Assembly: GCA_016928995.1 (NCBI GenBank) | Contig: JAFGJS010000027.1 | Coordinates: forward strand, 1-34,404 | Origin: Candidatus Sumerlaeota bacterium | GTDB lineage: Bacteria > Sumerlaeota > Sumerlaeia > JAFGJS01 | Direction of reading: 5' to 3' | DNA: 34,404 bases | Shown: piece after piece, positions 16,241 to 24,521 of the stretch | Numbering within the stretch: position 1 is the first letter of the stretch | How the letters are laid out: every line of letters begins with the position of its first letter | Position numbers and translations under genes: made by a program | The notes under the pieces: model-generated | Told to the model about the DNA's origin: nothing | Seen by the model: only the letters and a program-made list of their open reading frames with translations | Database searches by the model: none

Positions 16241-16270
16241 AGGCCGCTGCATCAGCAGCGGCCTATTTAT
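16241..16270. terminator. Bidirectional intrinsic terminator between the FGE-like pair and tRNA-Gly
   Basis: AGGCCGCTGC (16241-16250) and GCAGCGGCCT (16255-16264) form a perfect 10-bp stem with an ATCA loop. On the plus strand ATTTATATTT follows; on the minus strand TTTTGCTTTTT follows. It can therefore end the paralog pair from one side and the tRNA from the other. It starts 20 bases after the protein stop codon and ends 14 bases from the tRNA CCA end. Confidence 0.9.
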
Positions 16271-16277
16271 ATTTGAA

Positions 16278-16354
16278 TGGAGCGAGAAACGGGACTCGAA
16301 CCCGCGACCCCCACCTTGGCAAGGTGGTGCTCTAGCCAACTGAGCTATTCTCGC
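16278..16354 (-). tRNA. tRNA-Gly (GCC anticodon)
   Basis: This 77-base cloverleaf lies on the minus strand. The acceptor stem GCGAGAA pairs with TTCTCGC, the discriminator is T and CCA is encoded. The anticodon loop is TTGCCAA within the stem CCACC/GGTGG, which gives GCC (Gly). The T arm is GCGGG-TTCGAAC-CCCGT. No mismatches affect the acceptor or anticodon stems. Confidence 0.97.
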
Positions 16355-16398
16355 TCAAACTGAAGCGAAACTCATTTCACCTCAGTGAAAGGACGGAA

Positions 16399-16427
16399 AA
16401 TATCCCCATTCCCGCCATCAGTTTCAA
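16399..16427 (-). promoter_or_regulatory. Candidate promoter of the tRNA-Gly gene
   Basis: On the minus strand TTGAAA (16427-16422) is followed after exactly 17 bases by GATATT (16404-16399). The start would be near 16391, 37 bases before the mature 5' end. Confidence 0.5.
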
Positions 16428-16466
16428 GTCTTTTTTTCAGTTTTTTCAGCCGCTTGAGCATTGAGT

Positions 16467-16484
16467 AAAACGATTGCAAAATCG
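16467..16484 (-). terminator. Weak terminator candidate after the sigma-54 regulator gene
   Basis: On the minus strand CGATT-TTGC-AATCG is a 5-bp hairpin followed by TTTT. It begins about 30 bases after the regulator stop codon. The stem is short and A+T-rich, so the call is tentative. Confidence 0.3.
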
Positions 16485-16515
16485 CCGTTTGTGTCCTCAG
16501 TAATGCCCAAAATCC

Positions 16516-17940
16516 TTATCCGTCAATGCCGTGCTGCTCGAAGATCTCCGCATTGCCCGACATCCGTTTCTTCATTTTCTCCACCAGCGTCGTTCGCTTG
16601 ATGTTCAGCAGCTTCGCCGCACGGTTCTTCACGCCCTCTGCCCGGTTCAGCGCCTGGCAAATCATATGCGCCTCAAACTCCTCCACCAGCTTATTCAGAT
16701 CGACGCCCTCCTCCGGAAACTCCACCAGCGCCCCAAAATCCGAAGACGGCGCCGCCGTGCGCTGACGGATCTTGTCCGGCAAATGCTCCACGCCGATGAT
16801 GTCCGCATCATACAACGTGATCATCCGCTCCACCAGATTCACCAGCTCGCGTACGTTCCCCCGCCACTCATAGCGCTTCAGGCATCCCACCGCCTCATCG
16901 CTGAAGCCCCGCACCGAGCGGCCCTTCTGCTTGTTGAACTGCGCCACGAAATGCCGGAGCAACGGATCGATGTCGTCCAGGCGCTCGCGCAACGCCGGAA
17001 TATGCAGTGGAATCACGTTCAATCGGAAATACAAGTCCTCCCGGAATTTCCCCTCCGCCACCATCTCCTCCAGGTTCCGGTTCGTCGCCGTGATCACCCG
17101 CACGTTCACCTTTTCCGTCTCCATCGCCCCCACCGGCTCGAACTCATGCTCCTGCAGCACGCGCAACAGCTTCACCTGCAGCACCGGCGACATCTCCCCG
17201 ATCTCATCGAGGAAGATCGTCCCGCCGTCCGCCAGTTTGAAACGTCCTATCCGGTCCATATGCGCCCCGGTGAACGCGCCGCGTACATGCCCGAACAACT
17301 CGCTCTCCAGCAGCGCCTCCGGGATCGCCCCGCAATTCACCGGGATCAACGGCTTGTGCTTGCGCGGACTGTTGTAATGAATCGCGCGCGCGCAAAGCTC
17401 CTTGCCCGTGCCGCTCTCGCCCGTGATCAGCACCGTGCTGTCCGCGTCATGCGCCACCACGCGCATCAAATCGAACAACGCCCGCATCTTCGGCGACTGG
17501 CCGATGATATTATGAAACAACGATTCCGAACGCACCTCCTGACGCCGCAACGTTGCCTCTTGTTCCAAATCCTGCAGCTTCAGCGCGTTCTGGATCGTCA
17601 GTTTCAACTCGCCCAGGTGGAACGGCTTCGAAATAAAATCATACGCCCCGAGTTTCATCGCCTCTTTCGTATTCTCCACATTGCCGAAAGCCGTGGCGAT
17701 GATCCCGATCACCGGCATCTTGTTGTCATGAATATGACGCAAAACATCAATACCCGTCGCATGCGGCATCTTCAAATCCGAAAGCAGCAGCTCGAACGGC
17801 TTATCATTCAAAAGTTGGATCGCTTCCCGGCCATCCTTGGCTACTGTAACGCGATAGCCATCCTGCTCAAGCACCTCGCGCAGGATTTCCCGGATCTCCG
17901 GCTCATCATCCGCAATTAAAATACGCGCTGCTTCCGGCAT
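16516..17940 (-). CDS. NtrC-family sigma-54-dependent response regulator
   Basis: This 474-residue protein has a receiver domain (1-120; D11-D12 pocket, phospho-acceptor D55, K105) and an AAA+ sigma-54-interaction domain (about 145-385). The latter has Walker A GESGTGKE (174-181), the sigma-54 contact loop GAFTGA (221-226) and Walker B FLDEIG (243-248). A Fis-type helix-turn-helix lies at about 437-458 (NRAAKLLNIKRTTLVEKM). All ATPase landmarks are intact, so it should remodel RNA polymerase-RpoN when phosphorylated. No histidine kinase adjoins it. Pta lies upstream on the same strand with a 149-base gap, so it probably has its own promoter. The window has one good RpoN promoter candidate, at 4346, but a link between the two is only inference. 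Confidence 0.95.
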   Translation of the reverse strand: MPEAARILIADDEPEIREILREVLEQDGYRVTVAKDGREAIQLLNDKPFELLLSDLKMPHATGIDVLRHIHDNKMPVIGIIATAFGNVENTKEAMKLGAYDFISKPFHLGELKLTIQNALKLQDLEQEATLRRQEVRSESLFHNIIGQSPKMRALFDLMRVVAHDADSTVLITGESGTGKELCARAIHYNSPRKHKPLIPVNCGAIPEALLESELFGHVRGAFTGAHMDRIGRFKLADGGTIFLDEIGEMSPVLQVKLLRVLQEHEFEPVGAMETEKVNVRVITATNRNLEEMVAEGKFREDLYFRLNVIPLHIPALRERLDDIDPLLRHFVAQFNKQKGRSVRGFSDEAVGCLKRYEWRGNVRELVNLVERMITLYDADIIGVEHLPDKIRQRTAAPSSDFGALVEFPEEGVDLNKLVEEFEAHMICQALNRAEGVKNRAAKLLNIKRTTLVEKMKKRMSGNAEIFEQHGIDG

Positions 17941-18042
17941 GTCGCCGCCTCGTTGGAGTCAATTTACCGTCGCGAGTCAGAGATACGCGCAAAAAACCAT
18001 CCATGCACACTCCCGCTGACATCCGTTGATATTTTGACGGTG

Positions 18043-18080
18043 CTTGCCGGAGGTGGCAAGGAAAAAATTCAAAATTTTGA
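18043..18080. promoter_or_regulatory. Inverted repeats between pta and the sigma-54 regulator
   Basis: CTTGCC (18043-18048) pairs with GGCAAG (18055-18060), and the perfect palindrome TCAAAATTTTGA lies at 18069-18080, 9 bases past the pta stop codon on the minus strand. Neither is followed by a clean T-run hairpin arrangement. They may be operators for the regulator gene or the 3' end structure of pta. Confidence 0.35.
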
Positions 18081-18089
18081 CGAACAGGT

Positions 18090-19106
18090 TTATGTTGTCG
18101 TGCGGATCGATGTCACAACCATGACATCGACAATGTCCGCATCCGTGCAGCCGCGAGAAAGATCGCTCATCGGCTTGGCCAAACCCTGAAACAACGGCCC
18201 CAGCGCTTGGCAGCCGCCCAAACGCTCGGCAATCTTATACGCAATGTTGCCGCTGTTCAGATCCGGGAAGATAAACACATGCGTATGGCCCCGGATCGGG
18301 CTTTCCGGAGCCTTGAAACTGCAAATTTCCGGCGAAACCGCGGCGTCAAACTGCAATTCGCCGTCAATCACGAGCTCAGGATATTTCGCTTTCAAAATCT
18401 TGGCAGCTTGAATCATCTTTTCGATCTCGGCCGGATGCACCGCGCTGCCGTGAGTGGAATAGCATAGCAGCGAAACGCGCGGTTCAACCTTCAGCAGGTC
18501 TCGCGCTGTCTCAATCGCCGACATGCCGATGTGCGTCACCTCATCCAGCGTGGGTTGCGGAATCACTCCCGAATCGGCGAAAATAAACGCCCCGTTCTCG
18601 CCGATTTTCTCCGGAGCGCTATCCGGCTGAAGCATCAACGTGCAGCTGCTCGCCGTCACCCCCTCCTCCTTGGGGCCGATGGTGAACAGCGCCGAGCGGA
18701 CTACGTTGCTGGTCAGGTTCGCCGCGCCGGCCACCGTGCCGAACACGCGATCCATCAGCACCATCGCCGAAGCGAAGTTCAACGGGCTGCTCATCATTTT
18801 AGCCGCGATCCGGTCGCTGACCGACTTGCCTTTGCGTTCGCGGCGACGGATATACTCCTGGCAGAAAACATCAAAATCGTCGCTGCGCATATGATCGACG
18901 ATCTCGATTCCGCTGATGTCGATCTGATGACGCAGGGCCAGCTCTAACGCCTTATCCGGTTCGCCGACCAGCACGGGAATCGCCAAGCCCTTCTTCTTCG
19001 CCCTAGCCGCCGCGCGCAAAGTTCTCACATCGTCCAATTCGGGCAACGCAATGGTCTTGGGATTCGCCTTGGCCCGCTCATGAAATTCCGCTAACAATGG
19101 ATGCAA
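18090..19106 (-). CDS. pta: Phosphate acetyltransferase
   Basis: This 338-residue enzyme interconverts acetyl-CoA and acetyl phosphate. The whole chain is a PTA_PTB domain of the short class-I type, without the regulatory N-terminal extension of E. coli Pta. Typical segments are GKSVSDRIAAKMMSSPLNFA, FIFADSGVIPQPT, ELQFDAAVSPE and FIFPDLNSGNIAYKIAERL. The start is a TTG at 19106-19104, with AAGGCGG about 9 bases upstream on the minus strand. No ATG gives a better fit. Acetate kinase is not adjacent. It lies between the DUF1841 gene and the sigma-54 regulator, in the same direction as both. The role is acetate activation or overflow and substrate-level ATP formation with AckA. Confidence 0.93.
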   Translation of the reverse strand: MHPLLAEFHERAKANPKTIALPELDDVRTLRAAARAKKKGLAIPVLVGEPDKALELALRHQIDISGIEIVDHMRSDDFDVFCQEYIRRRERKGKSVSDRIAAKMMSSPLNFASAMVLMDRVFGTVAGAANLTSNVVRSALFTIGPKEEGVTASSCTLMLQPDSAPEKIGENGAFIFADSGVIPQPTLDEVTHIGMSAIETARDLLKVEPRVSLLCYSTHGSAVHPAEIEKMIQAAKILKAKYPELVIDGELQFDAAVSPEICSFKAPESPIRGHTHVFIFPDLNSGNIAYKIAERLGGCQALGPLFQGLAKPMSDLSRGCTDADIVDVMVVTSIRTTT

Positions 19107-19144
19107 ATGAGTGTACCGCCTTCTATTTATGTTCAGTGTTTCGT

Positions 19145-19210
19145 GTTCAGAGTTTAGCTCTCAGGTTTCTTGCTTTTCAAATCCTGAACGCTGAATTCTA
19201 AACTCTGAAC
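19145..19210. repeat. Inverted-repeat hairpin between DUF1841 gene and pta
   Basis: GTTCAGAGTTTAG (19145-19157) and CTAAACTCTGAAC (19198-19210) are perfect 13-base inverted arms. Inside, TCAGG and CCTGA form further pairing. A direct copy of the first arm, GTTCAGTGTTTCG, lies just upstream (19131-19143). It looks like a short dispersed palindromic element rather than a terminator, since no T-run follows. It occupies most of the gap 19107-19220. Confidence 0.65.
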
Positions 19211-19220
19211 GCTTCTGTGT

Positions 19221-19688
19221 TTACATTTTCATCGGCAATAAGATCAAATCCCGCAGATACGTCTGCATGTCGAACATATCGTCATGCTCCATCGCCTGCA
19301 GCATATGCTCCAGCAACACAACGCCCATCATATGCAGCGCCTTCGGACGCTCCAGGCCTTTGTCCTTCAGCGCCTGAAACACACGCTCCACCTCCGGCGG
19401 ATCCTGCGAGCGAATCTGGTTTTCCAGGATATGATGCAGCGTGACATGGAGAAAGGGATCGACATCGACGCCCGGCTGGAACTCCTTCTCCAGGTGCTGA
19501 TCCATATTCTCCCAGACCTCTCGAAACTCCTCATGATCGCGCATGATGAACGCCAGCAGCCGTTCTTCCTCATCCAGGCTGTGAATGTCGCGCTGAGCGA
19601 TATCCCACACCGATTTGATATAATGCCGCGACAGCTGCCGGAATGCCGGCGGCTGGCTGGATTGCTCTTTTTTGGGCTGAGAAGACAT
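19221..19688 (-). CDS. DUF1841 family protein
   Basis: This 155-residue soluble, all-alpha-looking protein matches DUF1841. Conserved-looking features are the helical N-terminal half with AFIMRDHEEFREVWE, the DPFLHVTLHHILENQI segment (near 76-91) that corresponds to the family's NPFLHLSLH pattern, and the final ALHMMGVVLLEHM. Histidines recur at regular helical positions (HEE, HVTLHH, LHMM, EHM). The family has no established function. There is no good ribosome binding site at the ATG (19688-19686), and the gene stands between two repeat-bearing gaps, so it is probably transcribed on its own or with pta. Confidence 0.75.
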   Translation of the reverse strand: MSSQPKKEQSSQPPAFRQLSRHYIKSVWDIAQRDIHSLDEEERLLAFIMRDHEEFREVWENMDQHLEKEFQPGVDVDPFLHVTLHHILENQIRSQDPPEVERVFQALKDKGLERPKALHMMGVVLLEHMLQAMEHDDMFDMQTYLRDLILLPMKM

Positions 19689-19798
19689 GATCTGATTATC
19701 AGGGGGACAGGCAAAAATGACGAAAGCCTTTCTGCCATTTATAATTAAAAATTACGAATTTATAATTATAAATGGATGCCGCCGCATTCTCTGAGTTG

Positions 19799-19825
19799 CT
19801 CTGCGCCTCAGCGGCTCTGCGTGAG
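19799..19825 (+). repeat. 27-base dispersed repeat, copy 2
   Basis: This is the second copy of the unit at 128-154 (CTCTGCGCCTCAGCGG through CTCTGCGTGAG; 25 of 27 bases the same). It lies in the gap between the glycosyltransferase stop codon and the DUF1841 start, next to an A+T-rich stretch at 19739-19774 (ATAATTAAAAATTACG). Confidence 0.7.
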
Positions 19826-19831
19826 TTTTTT

Positions 19832-21631
19832 TTATCTCCCGTTCTCCTTTGTCTCCGATTCTCTCTTGGGCACATACACCCACAGCGGAGTATTCAGCAT
19901 CTGGACGCGATAAATTTCCTTGTAACGTTCCTGCACAGCCGCGTTAATCGGCGGCACCTGCGTCAATTGCGTGTTGATCAGCGTCACGGGCAATCGCTGC
20001 TCGAGCAACGCCGCGCCGATGCTTTCCGCCTTCGCCACGCCATCCGCGTCCTGCCCAGTCACCTTTTTCTCATTCCAATACTTGATGCGCCAGATAAAGT
20101 GCTCCGAATATTCCTCATACAGCGGCCGCTGGCTGACGAACGCCAGATGCGGCGGGCCGACGATAAACTCCCCGGGCTGCGAGTTCGCCTGAACCAAGTC
20201 CACAATCTCGCGCACCTTGTCCGCGGACAGTTCCGCCTGCTGCTGGCCCTTGGGCGATTGCGTGCGCAGATCCGCCAGAAATCGAACCGGCAGACGCTGC
20301 CCGCCGAACGCCGGAAGCGCCAGATAATACTCCGGCTTGTCCGGATGCGGCACAACCACATTCGCATCCTTCAGCAGACTCAGCGTTTTCAGCTGGCCGC
20401 TGTAAAACGACCGTGGAATCAAAATCGCGCGCGAAATAAATTGCAAACCAAAAATCTGCAATCCCAGCGTGACCAGCCAAAGCGCCGCCAGCCCCCCGGC
20501 GAGGCAGCGTCCACGCGCAGGCAGAGCGCTGATCCCGCGCAATCGCTCATACGCCCATGCCGTCGCCGCCGCCGCCATCACGCAAAGCAGCGGCTCCCCG
20601 ATAGTGAAGATATAATCCATCGTCGCGCCCTTGGACACGAAGCCGATCGACATGTACGACCAGAAGATAAACGTGCCCAGCAACCAGCGGCGGCGCATTG
20701 GCAGCGGCTCATCGGCGCATGCTATCTCCGGCAAAGGCTGCACAGCCGAGGGCGGCTGTGTCATATCGCCCTTCCAGAATGATTCGCCATAACGCAGATA
20801 CAGAATCAATCCGAGCACGCCCCACACCAGGTAATAAAAATCATAGGAGAAAATCTTGTAGCCTTCGCGGATCAATTTATACGTGATGTAATGAGGCAGC
20901 CCCGCCGGATACAGGATTTTATTCGGAAACGTGCCGACCTGATTGAAAAACACATTGCCGAGGTAATCCGAACCGCAGGCGTAAAACAGTCCGACAATTG
21001 CCAGCCAGCCCAGCCCGCACGGCAACGCATAAGCCAGCAGCAAACGCCGGTCGAACAGCAGCAGCATCAGTCCGACCCAGCAGATATACGGCGCCGCCGT
21101 CATATTCGTCAGCACGGCGCCCAGATGCAGTGCGCCGGCCGCAATCATCGTCTTGCGCGATCCGACAATCATCGCATAAAAGCCGCTGAGCAGAAACGCC
21201 AGCATCAGCGACTCGCTTTCGTAGCAGAAATTCCACCAAAAGCCGATCGGAATCAGCAGGTAATACAGCGCGGCCAGCGCGGCGATCAGCCGCGAACGAA
21301 ACAGCCGCAACGCGATCATCGCCAGCAGCGTCATCATATACAGATGAATGATCACGCTCGTTGTACGGATGAAATAAATGCCGATGATCGGCTCTGCGCT
21401 GAATAGGCGCGCAAAGCGCAGCACGAGCGAGCCAAGCAGCAGATGCAGCGGCGGCTGCGGCGCGAGAATGTCGCGATACAGCAGCAGCCCATCCGCGATG
21501 CGCGAGGAGATGTACAGATAATTGCCGTCGCCAAAGTCGAGGTAAGCCAGCGAAACATGGCTCAGCGCGACAACCGCATAGGCGAGGCCCAATGCAATCA
21601 GCCAGGCGGCTAATCCGCGATTCCGCTTCAT
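19832..21631 (-). CDS. GT39/ArnT-like polytopic glycosyltransferase
   Basis: This 599-residue multi-spanning protein (about 10-12 helices) has a GT-C type first loop: LDFGDGNYLY (D32, D35) followed by RDILAPQPPLHLLLGSLVLR. That is the pattern of PMT/ArnT-like enzymes that transfer sugars from polyprenyl-phosphate donors on the outer face of the inner membrane. The C-terminal 200 residues are a soluble periplasmic-type domain. The start at 21631 is set by a 4-base ATGA overlap with the lipoprotein gene; the frame stays open to 21694 but those codons lie within that gene's end. Residues 291-298 (TQPPSAVQ) are encoded by a palindromic repeat found elsewhere between genes. Acceptor and donor are unknown. 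The operon suggests glycan or glycoprotein assembly linked to the lipoprotein. Confidence 0.8.
   Translation of the reverse strand: MKRNRGLAAWLIALGLAYAVVALSHVSLAYLDFGDGNYLYISSRIADGLLLYRDILAPQPPLHLLLGSLVLRFARLFSAEPIIGIYFIRTTSVIIHLYMMTLLAMIALRLFRSRLIAALAALYYLLIPIGFWWNFCYESESLMLAFLLSGFYAMIVGSRKTMIAAGALHLGAVLTNMTAAPYICWVGLMLLLFDRRLLLAYALPCGLGWLAIVGLFYACGSDYLGNVFFNQVGTFPNKILYPAGLPHYITYKLIREGYKIFSYDFYYLVWGVLGLILYLRYGESFWKGDMTQPPSAVQPLPEIACADEPLPMRRRWLLGTFIFWSYMSIGFVSKGATMDYIFTIGEPLLCVMAAAATAWAYERLRGISALPARGRCLAGGLAALWLVTLGLQIFGLQFISRAILIPRSFYSGQLKTLSLLKDANVVVPHPDKPEYYLALPAFGGQRLPVRFLADLRTQSPKGQQQAELSADKVREIVDLVQANSQPGEFIVGPPHLAFVSQRPLYEEYSEHFIWRIKYWNEKKVTGQDADGVAKAESIGAALLEQRLPVTLINTQLTQVPPINAAVQERYKEIYRVQMLNTPLWVYVPKRESETKENGR
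20741..20760. repeat. Palindromic repeat embedded in the glycosyltransferase coding sequence
   Basis: CACAGCCGAGGGCGGCTGTG is the exact reverse complement of the 20-base palindrome at 31728-31747. It is in frame, encodes TQPPSAVQ, and falls in a hydrophilic loop between membrane helices, so the host protein would tolerate it. Confidence 0.8.
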
Positions 21632-24111
21632 CGTTGCAGTCCCGTCAGCCAGGATTCCACGGGACGATACACCTTGACCCCCTTCGGTCCCCAAAGCACG
21701 AGTTCATCCGAGCCGTCGGCGTCCAGATCGCCCAGCGTCATGCCGAGCTGCGTGAAGTTCGTGTTCGCGTGATACAACAACGCCCCCTCCGCATCGAAAA
21801 CTTTCAACTCGCCGGCCATCGAAACCGCCGCGGCCACGTCCGACTCGCCCCAATGTCCGGCGGCGATGGACACGATTTCATCATGCCCGCTGGGGATGAT
21901 CTTCTCGCGCCAGACCAGCTCGCCCCCGGCGTCCATCAGCGCCAGTTCCTCGTTCGCGCCCGATCCGGCGCACAGCACGGCGCGCTCATGCCGGCCGAAA
22001 TCTGCCACCGGCAGCACGCGCATCGTCAACAGGTCCGGATCGAAAACATTGCGGCTGCCGTTATACGCCAAATTGTTCCCCTCGTCCAAATCGAAAACCT
22101 GCACCGGGCCGCGAAAGGTGACGCTCAGCCCGTCCGGCGCGCCGTCGGCGTTGGCGTCCATCACCCCCACCGACCACGCATTGATCAGATCCTGCCGCTG
22201 CCATTTCCGTTCGCCCAGCAGCCAATCCAACAACGCCACGCCGCCGTGCGCATTAAATCCCAGCAGCAGCTCATCCACCCCATCGCTATTCACATCCACC
22301 GCCGCCGCGCTGAGCAGATGATGCTCCGGCTTCTCGGAATACAGCGGTTCGCCCGGACCATCGAGCAGCGCGAAAAACGGTTTTTGAGCGTGTGAATTCC
22401 ATACCAGCCACGCCAATGGCTGATCCTTTCCCATGAGCACCGGCAAAAATTTGCCGAAATGCGCCGACCGTAACAATACCGTCGTCGCCTCGTCATCCAT
22501 CCGCGCATAACAAAGTCTGCCCGGTATTTCGAGCTCCTCCTCCGGCAGTTTGCCCGGCGGCGTGCACCAATACAGCATGCCGTCATGCACCGTGGCATGC
22601 GTCACGCCTGTATGCTCAGGCTGCCAGGCGAGTTCCAGCGCGCCGATGCCTTCCACTTCAGACAGCCCGGAGCGCGGCACAGGAATCGCCTCGCCCGCCA
22701 GCGCGCGTTTCAGATGGTCCTGAATGAACGGCTCAATCGCGCGCAATGGAGGATCGTAAAAATAGGCGTAGCGCGACTCCTCGTCCAGCAACACCAGCCT
22801 GTCGTCGTCCTCCAGGTTGAAATGCTCTCTGAGCTGGCTGTTCGGATCGCGCAAAACGATCCACTCGTTCTTCAGCGACTCCAAAAACGGCGGCAGCAAC
22901 GGCGACGAAGTCAACGCGCGATCCACGATCACGACGCGCAGCCGTTCCGATACAAAATCCCGCGTCACGGCGTCCAGTTCGCGCAACCCCTGCCGCCAAT
23001 CGCCCCGGTCGCTATTGAAAAAATAAATCAGCAGATGCGTCTCGCGAAACTCGCGCAGTTGCCGTTCCCCCTCGCCGTCCAGCATGTCCAGGCGGAATGG
23101 ATACGCCCGCCGGCCAAGCAGGTGCAGGTCCATCCGGTTCAACGCCGCCGGACGCTTGAACTGCGCCTCCCACTCCGCCGGACTCATCACTTGCTGCATC
23201 CCCGGCTCCGGCCTGAACACGAACTGAGTCTCGTCGCGCGCCGCCTCTTCGCCTGCGAACGTAAAGCGGAAATCCAGCCACATCCTCGGCGCCTGCTCCA
23301 GCGCCTCGTCCGGAAAGCCCTGCGCGCCGGATTGCTTCAGGAAATCGATCAGCAGCCGCGTGGGCAAGCCGCTCTCCGGGTCCAAGCACAACAGCATGTC
23401 CGCCGTGGGCTGATCCAGCCACAGACGCACGCCCTCGCCGTCCAGCCGCTTGACCTCGCGCACGTCCATCATCAGGTAGTTCCCGGCGTCGCCGTGCAGC
23501 AACATCCGCAATGGAATAAAAAACGGATCGAGCAGATACGTGCGCCGGTCCATTGTCACGTCCATATCGCGCACCGGCCGCGGCGGCTCCTTCCAATACT
23601 CCTCGGTCAACGAATTATAAACCCACGCCTGCTCGCCGTCGCTGACATGCAGCATCTCCTGCCGCCAGCCGCGCAGACCCGGTCCGTCGATCCAGTAACG
23701 AAAGACCTTGTCATCCTTCACGGTCAATTCCAGCGTCGCCGTCGTGGACACATCCGCCTCGCCGAGCTGCTTGCGATACGTGCAACGCACTGCGGTGTAA
23801 ACCGGCAAGGCGTTCAATTTCCGTCCCGCCTCGCGCGCAAGCGCCTCAGGCGTCCGCTCCTGCGCGGAAACAGACGCGCCCTTCCCGGCTGCAGAGCCGG
23901 CATCCTGTTGCTCAGGCTCTCCGCAACCGGCCAGCATCCACGCCAGCGCAAAAACGCCAAGCGCAAAAACGCCGGATGACGCGCGGCGGCGCATCCGGCC
24001 GGAAATCCAGGTTCGCAGCACGAACCTGCAAGCTGTTCGATTGGTGTTCAATGAAATATCGCTCATGCGACGCGCAACCGGGACGGCTACGCCCTTTTTG
24101 CCTGTGGTCAT
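21628..24111 (-). CDS. Composite lipoprotein: LolA-like, thioredoxin-like and FG-GAP/VCBS-type repeats
   Basis: This 827-residue protein has the lipobox LAGC at 60-63, so the mature form starts at Cys63. The ATG at 24111 is chosen because it overlaps the upstream gene's stop (ATGA). M40 would give a more usual signal peptide but has no ribosome binding site. Residues about 95-305 resemble LolA-like lipid-carrier sheets (ELTVKDDKVFRYWIDG, DGEQAWVYNS). Residues about 338-470 look thioredoxin-like (LLIYFFNSDRGDWRQGLREL) but lack CxxC. From about 490 a beta-propeller-like part carries Asp-rich calcium-type loops: DVNSDG (606), DANADG (652) and DLDADG (795). It is likely anchored in the outer or inner membrane with a binding or assembly role. 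The domain order is not one I recognise. It is translationally coupled to the genes on both sides. Confidence 0.8.
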   Translation of the reverse strand: MTTGKKGVAVPVARRMSDISLNTNRTACRFVLRTWISGRMRRRASSGVFALGVFALAWMLAGCGEPEQQDAGSAAGKGASVSAQERTPEALAREAGRKLNALPVYTAVRCTYRKQLGEADVSTTATLELTVKDDKVFRYWIDGPGLRGWRQEMLHVSDGEQAWVYNSLTEEYWKEPPRPVRDMDVTMDRRTYLLDPFFIPLRMLLHGDAGNYLMMDVREVKRLDGEGVRLWLDQPTADMLLCLDPESGLPTRLLIDFLKQSGAQGFPDEALEQAPRMWLDFRFTFAGEEAARDETQFVFRPEPGMQQVMSPAEWEAQFKRPAALNRMDLHLLGRRAYPFRLDMLDGEGERQLREFRETHLLIYFFNSDRGDWRQGLRELDAVTRDFVSERLRVVIVDRALTSSPLLPPFLESLKNEWIVLRDPNSQLREHFNLEDDDRLVLLDEESRYAYFYDPPLRAIEPFIQDHLKRALAGEAIPVPRSGLSEVEGIGALELAWQPEHTGVTHATVHDGMLYWCTPPGKLPEEELEIPGRLCYARMDDEATTVLLRSAHFGKFLPVLMGKDQPLAWLVWNSHAQKPFFALLDGPGEPLYSEKPEHHLLSAAAVDVNSDGVDELLLGFNAHGGVALLDWLLGERKWQRQDLINAWSVGVMDANADGAPDGLSVTFRGPVQVFDLDEGNNLAYNGSRNVFDPDLLTMRVLPVADFGRHERAVLCAGSGANEELALMDAGGELVWREKIIPSGHDEIVSIAAGHWGESDVAAAVSMAGELKVFDAEGALLYHANTNFTQLGMTLGDLDADGSDELVLWGPKGVKVYRPVESWLTGLQR

Positions 24112-24521
24112 CCGCGCGACTTCAACGCCTTCTTCGCGCGCTCCAGAGCCTCGACAGCCTGCTGTTTGGCTTTTCCGCGGCTATCGGCCAGCGACTCCTC
24201 AGCCTCCTCCAGCGCTTTCAAGGCCCGGCCGCGCGACAAATTCCAGCGATCCTGCGCCTGTTGCAACTGTCGCGCCTCGCGCTGATAAACCTTCGAGCGG
24301 TCGCCGCTCTTAATGATCAGGAACTCCAGGATCAACGCCGTCACCATGCAAAAAAACCACGGATTCGTCAGCGCCCGGCGCACTGGCTCCACCGTCTGCG
24401 CCCAAATCGCAAGGCACGCCGCTGCGATCGCCAGCGTGATCACCCACTCCAGCAACGTCTGCGGCCAGATGCGCACCTTTTGCTGTTTCGGTCTACGTTT
24501 GGGCACCTTCACGACAGCCAT
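24108..24521 (-). CDS. Small membrane protein with coiled-coil tail
   Basis: This 137-residue protein has a basic N-terminus (1-16), two membrane helices (about 22-41 and 54-70) and a long charged helical tail (75-137) rich in Ala, Glu, Lys and Arg with heptad-like spacing. It is not a family I recognise. AAGGA lies 10 bases before the ATG. Its TGA overlaps the ATG of the lipoprotein gene, making it the first gene of a three-gene coupled operon. The tail would face the cytoplasm if the basic end does, so it may be a scaffold or regulator for the glycosyltransferase complex; this is inference. Confidence 0.8.
   Translation of the reverse strand: MAVVKVPKRRPKQQKVRIWPQTLLEWVITLAIAAACLAIWAQTVEPVRRALTNPWFFCMVTALILEFLIIKSGDRSKVYQREARQLQQAQDRWNLSRGRALKALEEAEESLADSRGKAKQQAVEALERAKKALKSRG

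Noticed and set aside
16531-17919. 462-residue plus-strand frame opposite the sigma-54 regulator
   Set aside because: It is Arg/Leu/His/Gln-rich shadow sequence. The minus-strand gene has every AAA+ and receiver motif.
22585-23979. 464-residue plus-strand frame opposite the lipoprotein gene
   Set aside because: It is His/Gln/Arg-rich with no recognisable domains. The minus-strand gene has a lipobox, Asp-rich repeat loops and ATGA coupling.
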